The notes under the pieces were generated by a model that saw nothing but the letters and a program-made list of their open reading frames with translations, was not told where the DNA came from and did not search any database. From Symsagittifera roscoffensis (lineage: Eukaryota; Xenacoelomorpha; Acoela; Convolutidae), in NCBI RefSeq assembly GCF_963678635.1, contig NC_087067.1, forward strand, positions 27,473,547 through 27,537,546: 64,000 nucleotides of DNA. Direction: 5' to 3'. This document shows positions 1 to 11,599 of this stretch, one piece after another; position 1 is the first letter of the stretch; every line of letters begins with the position of its first letter. The translations under genes were made by a program, and so were the position numbers.

Positions 1-222
1 AACAAAATATCTTTCGTCCAATCTAAAAAAACTTTCAATTGTATTGTTTTCGCCAATATTTTTCTGCAAATCTGTCCTATTGGTCTAGAAGTTATCAACA
101 TGCACTCAAAAACCTGCAGTCTTCTATTTCAAGGCATAACAAGATCTGATCAGAAACGTTTCAGCAAAAAAAAATTCCAAAAACAATGCAAGTTTGACCC
201 CTCCCGATTGGCGAACCATCTA
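1..222. repeat. Dispersed repeat, first copy (matches 5868-6092)
   Basis: The first 222 bases reappear almost unchanged at 5868-6092, in the same orientation with only scattered indels and substitutions. Both end at the phrase reading cccgattggcgaaccat. In the second copy the module directly follows a minus-strand LINE fragment, so it may be internal sequence of a related retroelement. A minus-strand reading contains a short coding-like stretch, but I cannot assign a protein family. Confidence 0.75.
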
Positions 223-227
223 AACTC

Positions 228-540
228 GGTTGCTCTCCAATATTTTTTTTATTATCACTGTTTTTGGCGGTTTTTCAGTTATAATAAGGTTTTTTGGTTT
301 TTTCTTATGTTCTATACTAATTTTTTGAAATTTTTCAAGAATTTTTGGTCATACAACGCTTAAGGATTGACGGAACGATCAATTCCTTGTCCCACTTCCT
401 GATATGGGACTTTTTTGATCTTTACTGGGTTAAAAAGCTTACTCGGAAGGCTTTCACATTTCTGACCACGCTTCTAGCTCTTGATCAAGAGCTTTATTTA
501 GAGCATCTGCTCGGTGAGGGGGCCTCTGTTAATGGATTTG
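228..540. repeat. Repeat module A, copy 1 of 3
   Basis: This stretch recurs at 4145-4390 and 6896-7190, in the same orientation each time. The shared landmarks, in order, are a ttgctctccaatattttttt start, a segment with tttttggcggtttttcagtt, a run ending cacttcctgatatgg, and a segment around aaaagcttactcggaaggc. Copies 1 and 3 continue further, to the agagcatctgctcggtgagg phrase. Copy 2 instead joins LINE sequence. No protein is recognisable in it. Confidence 0.7.
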
Positions 541-3313
541 CAGATCAAGACCTGACCCAGGAGTGTCATAAAAACACATATATAACATTCGGACGGAAGT
601 ACATACCGATTGCAAAAAAAAACTAGATCCTAAAGCGTAATAGCCCTGTTTTTAGGAGTGACCTCATGTGACACAAAAACCACATTGAATTGGCTACGGT
701 AGAATCACTTAAGGATCTATTTAATTTATACATCAGCCAATCATTTTAGGGCTTACCTCTAGTTATACATCAGCCAATCGTTTTAGCCATGTTGGTGGTT
801 CAGAGCTAATATGACTGCCTGGTTGTAAGCGTATGCTAACCATACGTCGAAACATAGCAGAGGGTAGAGTTCATATCAGCTGAGCATAGGATCAGGAGTT
901 TTCAAGCAAGCTTTTTATGGCCCAACGGAATTCAGTGACTAGGGCCGTGAAGAGGACCTGGAAAACGATCAATTGTGATGGCAGAGAGAAGGAAGAGATG
1001 TTGAAGGAAGTTTTCTCTCACAAAGCAATTCTAAATTTTTTTTTCCTTTTCTTCCTTTGTTTCTTTTTAATTCACATCTTTTTTTTAACTTTCGTCGTTT
1101 AGAATATCTTAACAAAACTTCTGAACACTTTTAATCATTATTTGCTTCATCTCTTTCGGCTGTTAATATTTTTCAACCACTTCATCCTTCGCAATCTCGA
1201 GTTCAGTGTCTTGCAACACATCAGTGGCCATTCTTACGCAGTTGGAGGCAGTCCTCCGACACCTTTGCTCTTCTATTATTCGCTTACAAAAAAGTAGAGG
1301 ATCTACAGTTCTACAGTAGTCTCCCTGTTTCTGCAGAAGCTGTTGTGGAGGCATATCACATTTCTCTCCAGATTTTTCTTCAACATCTCTTCTTTTTTTC
1401 TTCATACAAAATTAATTGTCTTAAAAGTTCTCTTCACTGCTGTGGCTGCCGCATTCCGATTCGTCACGAAAGCTCGCGGGAAAGCTTCTAATCCTAAATG
1501 CAGCTGATACGAACTGTAGATTCTGCTGTCATTCGACATAACTTTTTTAGCGTACTCGTACAAACAGGCGGTCAAGTTGGCTCTGAATTATGGCATCAGT
1601 TGTCTTCGGCCCATATTTTCTTCACTTTTATCGGAAAGTTTAAGATTTTACACAATGTCTATAAAAGATCTAAAACTTTTAGACAATCAAATTCTTGCGA
1701 CAGATCTTTAATCGGTCCTTTCTGTCGGTTTTTCTCTCCAACATGAACTTCCAACCATCGAATTGCCATCATAACTTCAATTATTAATAACGTTGAGGGA
1801 TGCGACGAACCTGGTAACAAACAATGCGCAATGACCCACTATCGAAGGGTTGATCCACTATCGTCCTCGTGATCTTCATGTCCACTAACACAAAGTGTAC
1901 TGGGTTTCAGCTTTTGCAAATTGAAGCCACTTCTACAGTCATGGCTTTGAATATCTCATGCTTTTTATGTAGAATCAATAGTGACTCTAGAGAAGCCATT
2001 ATGCTGTACAATCTTAGTGCAGTCACTAGAATCACTTCGGTTCCTCCTTGACAACCTGCTACTAGCTCTGTTCCTCCCCTTTTCTCGGTTAATTCTAGAG
2101 TCTGCGGTCATCAAATTATAGATACTGTTGAGGTCGCGCAAATTAGAATCAGCAATCAGGTGCCTTTCTTGTGTCCTGGGTCGCTTGCAATATCGCATCG
2201 GCGTTGAGACTTGGATACCATTTTGGCTTCAGTAGTTCCCACACGACCATCAAACTTGTCCTTGGTAATTCAACTGAGAATCCCATTCTAAGCTCCACTC
2301 TGCTATCAGACTTCCGTTCAGAACGTGCAGTCTTTTTTCTCCGCATACAGGTCCCAATTTACTTGTCAATCGAAATAGCAATCACGTATACTTTCAGTGT
2401 TGGATCGGTTATAAACCATTCCAACAGTTCCCGATACGTTAGGGTACGACTTCTGCCTGATTGGTCCACAGTATTATCTGGATATCAGAATTTCCCCATA
2501 GACACTTTCATGAGTCTGAAATCTTTGCTGAAAAATCTTCTGTTCTGGTCTATCTTCCCCAAGGGTTCTTTTTCTACTGGCTGTTTCATGTTCAATTTTA
2601 GAGGCTCGCAATGTCCAAAGGTGCTTGTAAAAGTAACGTTTTACCAAGGTCACTGCCTTCTTTCAACAACCTCGCGCAGGTGTTTAGTGCTATTGACGAC
2701 ATTTGTTTCAGTAATAACCGGTCATAACAAGGAGCGTCTCTCCGTTTTAAGAGCGCCACTGCCGCCCCTTCACAACTTATCAGGTCTCTAAGATGCGTCA
2801 TCAAGAGCACTTTTTCCTCCTTTGATCTTTTCGTTTCTTCCGAGGCGTACTCTCCTAGCGTCAGCCCCGCCATGCATCAGGTGAGTCTGGTTGCAACTCA
2901 GTCCTGACGTACAAGATAGCTATTAGAGAGCGTGTTTTCGAGGACGTTCTCATTTGTTCCTCAAAATGACGTAACAATACTGCCCGCCACCGGAGTTGAT
3001 TCATACGCCATGAGCTGATTCACTGTTTCAGTGTGCAGTTCCGATGAGTCTAATGTTCCATAAAGCTTTTGCTTCATCATCCTGTCTTTTATGATTTCTA
3101 AAAGATAACACTCCATAGCATCCGTTTTTTAGAGCTATCAGATGTCCTATCAGAAGTATCCATCATCTCCATGTATCCACCGGCGGGCTCGTCCATCAGA
3201 TTTCTCTCCGATACCGTTGATCAATTGTGCTCAACTGGAATTAGCTGTCCACCGACGCTTACCTTTCCGTGATTTCTGTTCAAACAAATGAAGCGTACTT
3301 TAATCACACTGAC
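541..3313. other. Gene-free stretch, short ORFs only
   Basis: I see no supportable gene here. Open frames are short (the longest is a 206-codon plus-strand frame at 2171-2791) and resemble no family I know. A minus-strand frame at 2598-2873 is rich in Lys, Leu and Glu and could be a scrap of retroelement gag or pol, because a Ty3/Gypsy integrase fragment on the same strand follows at 3314-3577. That link rests on proximity only. The phrase agccctgtttttaggagtga at 641-660 also occurs at the start of the repeat family near 13170. Confidence 0.5.
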
Positions 3314-3577
3314 TCATAATCTCCATTTTAAATGTGGCTCCCTTAAAAGTGCTATCCACTTTCGACAAAGTACATACTTCTTCCGACCCCTTACGTAATT
3401 GAACGGGCCCCAGAAATCTAATTGGACCAAATCATTCGGTCCCTTAGGCACATAAGTTTCCCCCATGTCACTTTTCCAGTGCAAAACTGGATCAAGACAC
3501 TGAATTGTTCTACTCATGTCCGAGTTGTTTTCAACCAGTTTCTGTAAATGTATTAGTTGAATTACGATGAGACTCAC
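3314..3577 (-). pseudogene. Ty3/Gypsy retrotransposon integrase fragment
   Basis: The minus-strand frame of 87 codons contains the phrase PNDLVQLDFWGPF followed by GRKKYVL. This is the start of a retroviral-type integrase core (first catalytic Asp in the D-F-x-G-P context), in the form usual for Ty3/Gypsy elements. The frame closes soon after, and I find no second Asp or catalytic Glu downstream on this strand, nor LTRs, protease or RNase H. It is therefore a dead fragment. The upstream half of this frame (from 3483) is also present near 6231-6330 as part of a duplicated module, but the DFWGPF part is not. Confidence 0.6.
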
Positions 3578-4390
3578 TTGCTTAGCGCTTTTTCGGATTC
3601 GAAAAACGGATATATCTCAAAAATTGCGGTTCCAGGGGGGAACAAAGTATTAATATTTCGACCCTCAAATTGATCGGTTTACCTTCTATTTGTTTCAAAA
3701 ATTGACATGAGTACTAAATCGGTTAGTTTTAGTAAAAAAAACTTATACGTTTTGACCCCCTCGGTTCTGTTCAAGAACCGATTTGAGGTGCTTAACTCGG
3801 TGAAGGGTCACTAGAGTGAGGTCACTGTCCAGCCCCTCACAGATTGATATCGTAATTTCTGAAGCGAAAGGATACAAAGCTATTTAACGATATCCAGCAG
3901 TCGACTGTTGTTACCCTTCCGACATTCCTGCTACTTCTGCACTTCTGGATTGAACTTCTTCTTCAATCTCTTCGTCCTTCCGGATTGAATGCACATTAGC
4001 GAAAACGTGTGTAAGTACTCAAATAACCCTATAGCACAGGCACAAAGGGAAAGGCTACAGGGTTCACAACAAGAGTCGGGTTTGATAAAAATGTGCCTAA
4101 CAATAACAAAAATGAACGTCGGATCGCATCTCGTCGGAGGGGTTGGGTTGCTCTCCAATATTTTTTTTATTATCACTGTTTTTGGCGGTTTTTCAGTTAT
4201 AATAAGGTTTTTCGGTTTTTTCTTACGTTCTATACTAATTTTTTGAAAACTTTTAAGAGTGTTTGGTCATACAACACTTAAGGATCAATTCCTTATCCCA
4301 CTTCCTGATATGGTAATTTTTGATCTTTGCTGGGTTAAAAAGCTTACTCGGAAGGCTTTCACATTTCTGACCACGCTTCTAGCTCTTGAT
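3483..4390. repeat. Repeat module B, copy 1 (matches 6231-7152)
   Basis: A block of about 0.9 kb starting aaaactggatcaagacactg recurs at 6231-7152 in the same order and orientation with small indels. It begins inside the integrase fragment and ends within repeat module A. At its right end copy 1 joins the 3' end of a minus-strand LINE fragment at about 4390, whereas copy 2 continues as module A does at 490-540. The two copies therefore share a boundary created by a later insertion or rearrangement. Confidence 0.8.
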
Positions 4391-5830
4391 GAGAAAAAAA
4401 AAATATACAAGTGTTAAAATAAAAAATTTTGTCGAAAGTTATTTTGTCATTTATTGTTCCGAGTACGCAAGCGGCGTTCGCAATCTGTATTGCCAGGGAG
4501 ATTCTCTGTTTTAAAAAGCTGCCTGCTCTGGGTTTCTCTGTGCATAAGTTTAGATTCTTACAAAGCTTGCTCATAAAAATTCTGTGCTGGGGCCGGCTGT
4601 GCCCTGAGTTTCAAAAGCTAGCGGTTGAAAAAGATATCCATCATTTACAAGATCCTTATACTTGTCAATTTTTCGCTCTTCCGCTTCAGCGGCAGCCGTA
4701 CCAGGGTTACAAAGAGACCCGGCATCAATCTTACAAGGAACTAGGGAGTCTACAACCCTTACATCCCACAAGAGCTGCTCACCAACAGACCATGGAACGA
4801 ACGTCAAACCGCCTGGTCGCTCCTGATTGGTCCTGTAGAGGTGTCGTGGTTCTAAAACAGACGGAATGTGAGTAGAAGATAAATTCTGCTCTATAAGGGC
4901 ATTCAGGTTTGAATGCCTAGAGAATCTCGAACACTTTTGAATAAAGAAAGACCATGCCAACCATCCTCGGTACCGTTTGCATATTTTTGAGCCTAATTGA
5001 AGTCCTATCGCAATTCTGAGTTGTTGGTTCGACAGTTTGAACCTTAAATTTTTGCACGGGATGACGTTCAACCATTGGGAGCCAAATCTATCTGGGAACG
5101 CGTTGAATCTTTTTACGTCCGTTGGTTCGAGTCGTAAAATCAAGTCTGCAATTTCGCTGCAAAAATTGACTCCCTCCAATTTTTTTGGATTTCATTTTCC
5201 GGAGTCATTTCAATTTTTCCAAGTTCAAACCACCGTTTAAGCGCATCATCTTAGGTTCCATCCAAATGCTCCAAACCAAAAGTTTCGCTCAAGGCATCTT
5301 TTTCTCATACTGCTGAGGCTAAGAAAGCGGGTAAAGCGAGTAGACGAGCGGAAGAAACGCCCAAGCCACCTTTGCCTGCCGGGAGAACTGTTTGTAAGAA
5401 CTTGTTATCATCCATCTTCACGTTAGTGACCTTGCATAACGAATTTCTTAGTAATTTGTCGTAGCATTTCAAAAAATCATTTTGCAAAAAACAAGGGCTC
5501 GTACGCAAAAAAACATAGGAGTTTTGGCATGCTAAAACAATTTTTCAGGAGGTAAAAACCATAATGGGCGTCTAGTTTGTCAATGAATACCGAGATTTTT
5601 TCAAGCTCCTTAATTTTTTTGTCAAGCAATTCTTTTCGGCAAAAGTCGCCGATTGAAGATCCTAAAATGAGGAGTCCTCCTTTTGTTTTTATTTTTTTTG
5701 CGGCATATTTTTCGAAATTGTATTAAAATTGAATTAGTTTGTGTACTAGTAGTCAGTCCCAAAAAAAAACAAAGTTCGCACTTCTCAGTGTTCAAGCTCA
5801 GGCCGTAAATCTATTCCTATATTGGTACCA
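4360..5830 (-). pseudogene. LINE-like element, C-terminal half (second minus copy)
   Basis: Minus-strand frames here encode the C-terminal part of the same element seen complete at 8216-10860. In coding order they contain a post-RT Ala/Leu-rich segment (ALPAFLASA, about 5310-5350), a segment with FGSQWLNVIPC (about 5060-5100), then a 202-codon frame (4571-5179) with RPGGLTFVPW, a WD pair, an AEAEERKIDKY helix and FQPLAFETQGTAGPSTEF. The final piece (4359-4574) ends with SLAIQIANAACVLGT. This copy lacks the C-x-C-G...HG finger found at 8916-9248. The RT domain is missing because homology stops at about 5812. Several frame breaks make it a pseudogene. Confidence 0.75.
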
Positions 5831-5867
5831 AAGTAAACTGGATTCTTCCAGAGATTCTCAATTTATA

Positions 5868-6092
5868 AAACAAATTATCTTTCGTCCAATCTAAAAAACT
5901 TTCAATTGTAAAGTTTTCGCCAATATTTTTCTGCAAATCTGTCCTATTGGTCTAGAAATTATCAACATGCACTCAAAAAGCCTACAGTCTTCTATTTCAA
6001 GGCGTAACAAGATCTGATCAGAAACGTTTCAGCAAAAAAAATTCCAAAAACAATGCAAGTTTGACCCCTCCCGATTGGCGAACCATCTAAAC
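5868..6092. repeat. Dispersed repeat, second copy of 1-222
   Basis: It matches the first 222 bases of the window in order and orientation, and sits just beyond the point where the LINE homology of 4360-5830 stops. From 6093 to 6230 the sequence is not matched elsewhere by eye, after which module B begins. Confidence 0.75.
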
Positions 6093-6230
6093 CAATTTCG
6101 TTAAGCCTGATTTCACTGGGACAAGGAAGGTTACCCGTAAACGGGACATAAAACCTGTCAATTAACTAGTGTATGTTATTGCACTAATTTAAAAATTTTT
6201 AAATTTTGTTTTACGGATAAAAAATGGTGA

Positions 6231-7152
6231 AAAACTGGATCAAGACACTGAATTGTTCTACTCATGTCCGAGTTATTTTCAACCAGTTTCTGTAAATGTA
6301 TTAGTTGAATTACAATGAGACTCACTTGCTTAGCGCTTTTTCGGATTCGAAAAACGGATATATCTCAAAAAATGTGGTTCGAGGTGGGAGCAAAGTATTA
6401 TTATTTTGACCCTCAAATTGATCGGTTTACCTTCTCTTTGTTTCAAAAATTGAACATGAGTTTTAAATCGGTTAGTTTTAGTAAAAAAACTTATAAATTT
6501 TGACCCTTTCGGGTCTGTTGAAGAAACGATTTGAGGTGCTTAACTCTGTGAAGGGTCACTAGAGTGAGGTCACTGTCCAGCCGCTCACAGATTGATATCG
6601 TAATTTCTGGAGCGCAAGTATACAAAGTTATTTAATGATATCCAGCAGTCGACTGTTGTTATCCATCCGACATTTCCGGCTACTTGTGCACATATGGATT
6701 GAACTTCTTCTTCAGTCTCTTCATCCTTCCGGATTGAATGCACATTAGCGAAAACATGTGTAAATACTCAAATAACCCTACAGCACAGGCACAAAGGGAA
6801 AGGCTACAGAGTTCACGACCAGAGTCGGGTTTGATAAAAATGTCCCTAACAATAACAAAAATGCAAGTCGGATTACATCTCGTCGGAGGGGGGTGGGTTG
6901 CTCTCCAATATTTTTTTATTCTCACTGTTTTTGGCGGTTTTTCAGTTATAATAAGGTTTTTTTGGTTTTTTCTTACGTTCTCTACTAATTTTTTGAAAAT
7001 TTTTAAAAGTTTTTGGTCATACAACGCTGAAGGAGTGTCGGAACAATCAATTCCTTATCCCACTTCCTGATATGGGAATTTTTGATCTTTACTGGGTTAA
7101 AAAGCTTACTCGGAAGGCTTTCACATTTCTGACCACGCTTCTAGCTCTTGAT
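6231..7152. repeat. Repeat module B, copy 2
   Basis: Second copy of 3483-4390, offset by about 2.75 kb. It contains module A copy 3 at its right end and then continues through cttgatcaagagctttatt as in 480-500. Overlapping antisense and sense frames of 110-114 codons (6680-7024 minus, 6738-7070 plus) run through it. Neither looks like a known protein, and both are mirrored, with interruptions, in copy 1. Confidence 0.8.
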
Positions 7153-7254
7153 CAAGAGCTTTATTGAGAGCATCTGCTCGGTGAGGAGGCCTCTGTTATA
7201 AAAACACATATATAAAAGTCGAACCGAAGTACATACCGATTGCAAAAAAACTAG

Positions 7255-7565
7255 ATACTAAAACGACTGGCTAGCGTCTAAATGAGCTTTACTGCTTTTA
7301 ACTGTCTCTACCATAGCTAGTTGAAGGTGGTTCAGATAACATCGGGTCGCCAAACACATTACTAGTGAAAAGTTTTTGGCCGAACCACACAAATCATTTT
7401 AGTTACATGCAAAAAGAGTGAGTTCATGGCTAAAAACAGGGCTGGTCCTCTAATACTATGATTCTACTATGTTACTACTGTTTTTGTTCAGAAGAGAAAA
7501 TCATTCCATCTACGGACATGGATCGATCCTTTTGCTCAATTCCTAGCTTCTAACCTGAAATAAAA
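7255..7565 (-). repeat. Inverted copy of the 13080-13420 repeat
   Basis: Read on the minus strand, this stretch follows the plus-strand sequence of about 13080-13420: the tagctaggaattg-like start, the ctgaacaaaaacaat run, the agccctgtttttagg phrase and the cgagctggctaacgtct-like end are all recognisable with substitutions. It is a dispersed, non-coding repeat family that also occurs, diverged, at 23700-23975. Confidence 0.65.
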
Positions 7566-7794
7566 TAAGTTGTTTTATAATAAGTTCAGTCCATACCGGG
7601 AAGCTAAAAGCTCGTTAAAAAACACTTGCCATCCTTCTAAACCCTTACAATCAAACTCTTTATCTTTCAAATAACATTTTTTTCAACACACTATTTTTAG
7701 CGGCGTTCTGGTGGAATGGTTCAACGAGCAAGCTTCGAACTAGAATAAGAAACTAGAAGTGAGAAAAAAATGTTACCTAAAGTCATATCCTCAT

Positions 7795-8215
7795 AGAGCC
7801 GTTTTGTGAAAAGTTTGAAAAGTTTGTGCGTAAGTAATGCGATTTTGAGTAATAAAGGTAGTGAAGATTCTTATATAGGTCTTAATGATTTTATTTTTGT
7901 GTTTTTTGTTCAGGGAATTTCCTAAGGTCTTGAGAAACTACAGATTTGACTTCATACATTTTGATGCATTTGTGAATGCACATAGATATTCATTAATTTT
8001 TTGATTTCAATTCAAATTCATCCGCTGACAGTGACGTAAATGGCACCCATCAAATACGAACGTGAAAGTAATGCAAAAAACTGTGAATAATTTCTTGTTT
8101 CGAAAGTGGAACTCAATTGTTTGATTTCCAGCGCAATTAAAGCTCACCTATTGATCCAGTTTTCTCTAGTCGGTTTTCTCTAGTCTATTTCTTCTTTTTT
8201 TTCTTAGGTAATCAG
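7795..8215 (+). repeat. Repeat family D, copy with palindromic core
   Basis: This copy shares the ordered landmarks of family D with 57790-58210: a gtagtgaa...ctTatataggt start, a tgcattNNtgaatgca palindrome-like core (about 7963-7982), a gacgtaaatggcac segment, an aaatacgaacgtg phrase, and a ttgatttccagcg plus attgatccagttttctc end. It lies immediately outside the 3' end of the minus-strand LINE. It is non-coding. Confidence 0.65.
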
Positions 8216-10860
8216 AAGGTCAAAAGTATCATAGTAACCGAGGTTACAGTCAGGAGTCCCTTCATCACGTATTCCAGTCAAAATCCTAGGAATTTTCTAG
8301 ATATGGAAGTGATAATGATAAACGAAGATGACAAGTGTTTAAGTCCTTTTCAATTAAAATCGATACGGCTTACGTTTCTTCAATAAAAACACGCAACTCG
8401 AGACGAGAAAAAATAATATACAAGTGTTAAAATAAAAAATTTTGTCGAAAGTTATTTTGTCATTTATTGTTCCGAGTACGCAAGCGGCGTTCGCAATCTG
8501 TATTGCCAGGGAGATTCTCTGTTTTAAAAAGCTGCCTGCTCTGGGTTTCTCTGTGCATATGTTTAGGTTCTTACAAAGCTTGCTCATAAAAATTCTGTGC
8601 TGGGGCCGGCTGTGCCCTGAGTTTCAAAAGCTAGCGGTTGGAAAAGATATCCATCATTTACAAGATCCTTATACTTGTCAATTTTTCGCTCTTCCGCTTC
8701 AGCGGCAGCCGTACCAGGGTTACAAAGAGACCCGGCATTAATCTTACAAGGAACTAAGGAATCTACAACCCTTACATCCCAGAAGAGCTGCTCACCAACA
8801 GACCATGGAACGAACGTCAAACCGCCTGGTCGCTCCTGATTGGTCCTGTAGAGGTGTCGTGGTTCTAAAACAGACGGAATGTGAGTAGAAGATAAATTCT
8901 GCTCTATAAGGGCATTCAGGTTTGAATGACTAGAGAATCTCGAGCTTTTTTGAATAAAGAAAGACCATGCCAACCATCCTCGGTAACGTCTTTTCCGCAC
9001 ACGCATTTATGCCGTTTGCATATTTTTGAGCCTAATTGAAGTCCTATCGCAATTCTGAGTTGTTGGTTCGACAGTTTGAACCTTAAATTTTTGCACGGGA
9101 TGACGTTCAACCATTGGGAGCCAAATCTATCTGGGAACGCGTTGAATCTTTTTACGTCCGTTGGTTCGAGTCGTAAAATCAAGTCTGCAATTTCGGTGTC
9201 AAAAATTGTCTCCCTCCAATTTTTTTGGATTTCATTTTCCGGAGTCATTTCAATTTTTCCAAGTTCAAACCACCGTTTAAGCGCATCATCTTAGGTTCCA
9301 TCCAAATGCTCCAAACCAAAAGTTTCGCTCAAGGCATCTTTTGCTCATACTGCTGAGGCTAAGAAAGCGGGTAAAGCGAGTAGACGAGCGGAAGAAACGC
9401 CCAAGCCACCTTTGCCTGCCGGGAGAACTGCTAGTAAGAACTTGTTATCATCCATCTTCATATTAGTGACCTTGCATAACGAATTTAATAGTAAATTGTC
9501 GTAGCGTTTCAAAAAATCATTTTGCAAAAAACAAGGGCTCGTACGCAAAACAAACATAGGAGTTTTGGCATGCAAAAACAATTTTTCAGGAGGTAAAAAC
9601 CATAATGGGCGTCCAGTTTGTCAATGAAATCCGAGATTTTTTCAAACTCCTTAATTTTTTCGTCAAGCAATTCTTTTCGGCAAAGTTCGCCGATTGAAGA
9701 TCCTAAAATGAGGAGTCCTCCTTTTGTTTTTATTTTTTTTTTGCCGCATATTTTTCGAAATTGTGTTAAAATTGAATTATTTTGTGTACTAGTAGTCAGT
9801 CCCAAAAAAAACAGAAATCGAACTTCTCAGTGTTCAAGCTCAGGCCGTTAATCTGTTCCGATTTCAGAATGTTTTTAAGGTCTCGGTGTACTGCCTTATA
9901 GTCGTCGGCTAAATTTCCATCATCTAAATACCAGATGTTAATTTTCGACTCCAACTGTTTGACTAGTGTATTAAGTGTTTTCGCAATAAGGGGTGGGGCT
10001 TCAGGGTCACCTTGCTGAGTTCCGTCTTCTGACCTTATGACAGAGCTTCCGTAAAAAATGTAACTAGGTTTACCATACGCGCAATGGGTGTAATTATACA
10101 ATTCGGGGCGATTTGAATAAACATGATTCAGCATTGTTTCTCTATTAAGAGAGTTAAAGGCATTCTCAAAATCTAGTTTTAAAAGAACAGTGCATTTTGG
10201 ATTGTCGTCGCGTTCATTTAGGTTTCGAAACAAGTGTGCAGCTTTTTCTGCTCCTCGTTTGGTACCGCATCCTACCTGTACGTTTCCGAAAAAAATTTTG
10301 CTGCTCGGAGAGGGCCTTGCTTCCAGCGCATTTAAACGCGATACGTCTCAGCGTGTTGCCTATGGCAATCGGTCTCAACCCTCCATCTACCTTTATGAGG
10401 GCGATGAGCTTTGCGCCAAAAAAAGGTCAAAGGGGTTTGGGTATTTTGCCATCTCCAATGAGGTTTATTAGCTTAGTAAGCGATTTCAGAAAAATAAGTC
10501 CTGCACTGCCATTCGACTTACTAACAAGATCTTTATAAATTTGAGGAACTATTTTATCAGGACCTGCTGCTGATCCGTTCGGAAAGGACATTATTGCTTT
10601 GTATAGGTCAAAATCGGTTACGAAAGAAGTATCCAATCTTTCCGGATTTAGAGCTGCAAATTTGGTCACTCAGAGGCGGGCTTGAAACTTGGGGATGGGG
10701 ATTTGGAAGTGACACGTGATTGGCTCGAATTTTTTGATTTATCGAAGAGCTCAAGCTTGTGGTCTGTTTGCGTCCACTTCTTTTCGGTTGCTCCAGAAAA
10801 AAAACAAGAACGACGTTAAAGCAATTAGCCATTTTGTAACATCTTCTACATTGTAGACGA
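8216..10860 (-). pseudogene. LINE-like reverse transcriptase element, near complete (minus)
   Basis: Domains appear in order on the minus strand. An N-terminal basic Ser-rich part (10608-10832) is followed by RT finger sequence with GSAAGPDKIVPQ (10427-10669). Next is the RT palm (9796-10233) with the motif-A Asp in LKLDFENAFN, a GTQQGDPEAP motif B and WYLDD motif C. After it come a thumb-like part (9509-9805), a C-x-C-G...W-HG finger (8916-9248), an endonuclease-like region with RPGGLTFVPW, WD and AEAEERKIDKY (8584-9006), and a tail with AIQIANAACVLGT. At least four frame breaks, one at a poly-T run near 10420, show that it is inactive. The sequence at 8216-8320 reappears inverted at 19369-19475, so the 3' untranslated end probably reaches about 8216. 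I cannot assign a named clade. Confidence 0.8.
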
Positions 10861-11599
10861 TGTCATTTTTTTTGTCCGACAGAATTTTGGTACTCTCTTG
10901 AGTACTCGGACAGTTGAGATGATTGTATTAACATAATCTTCTAGCAGTTAATCATTACCTTTTGTTGCTTTATTAACAGATTTTACATCAAAGCATAAAA
11001 GACACTAAAACCATTGGGTTTTCTTAGAGTCGCTAAGAGAAATATTTACACAACTGATATGATACCAACTAGAACAACAATCACATCTAATCCAATCTAT
11101 TAGTCCGGAAGGTTTTAAGCAACCTTTCCTTGTACACTCTTTGTTGTTTTTCCTCATCTTGACGCAGCATAAAGGTAGAAAAAAGGATTTTGACTGGATT
11201 TTAGGGGACTGAACTAACCCATGATAAACGGTTAGTGGGAATTTTATAAATCAGCAAAATAAATAAAAAAATAAAAGACAATTATATTATTTGAATTTTA
11301 AAATTGAATTATAAAAATCAAAAACAAGGAACAATCTCACCCAAGCTCAGTAGGTCGAGCGGTGCACCAGCAGACTCTTCAAGCCAGTTCCAGTTTTCCA
11401 CCTCCCCACAAAAAGACACTTGACAGACCTGTCTCTAAAATCCCTCAGAGAGCGCTCCACAAACCGGCACAAACATCAAACATAATAAATCTATTCAATA
11501 AGTTTATTACAACAATTAGGCTAAAAGAAAGCCTTCTTTGAAGGCTAAAAGAAAGCCTTCAAAGCCTTCTTTGAAATTTAAAAGATTTTTTTTTCAAGA

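Noticed and set aside
2171-2791. 206-codon plus-strand frame
   Set aside because: No recognisable domain, overlapped by minus-strand frames, no splice or start context, and set among retroelement fragments. Likely chance.
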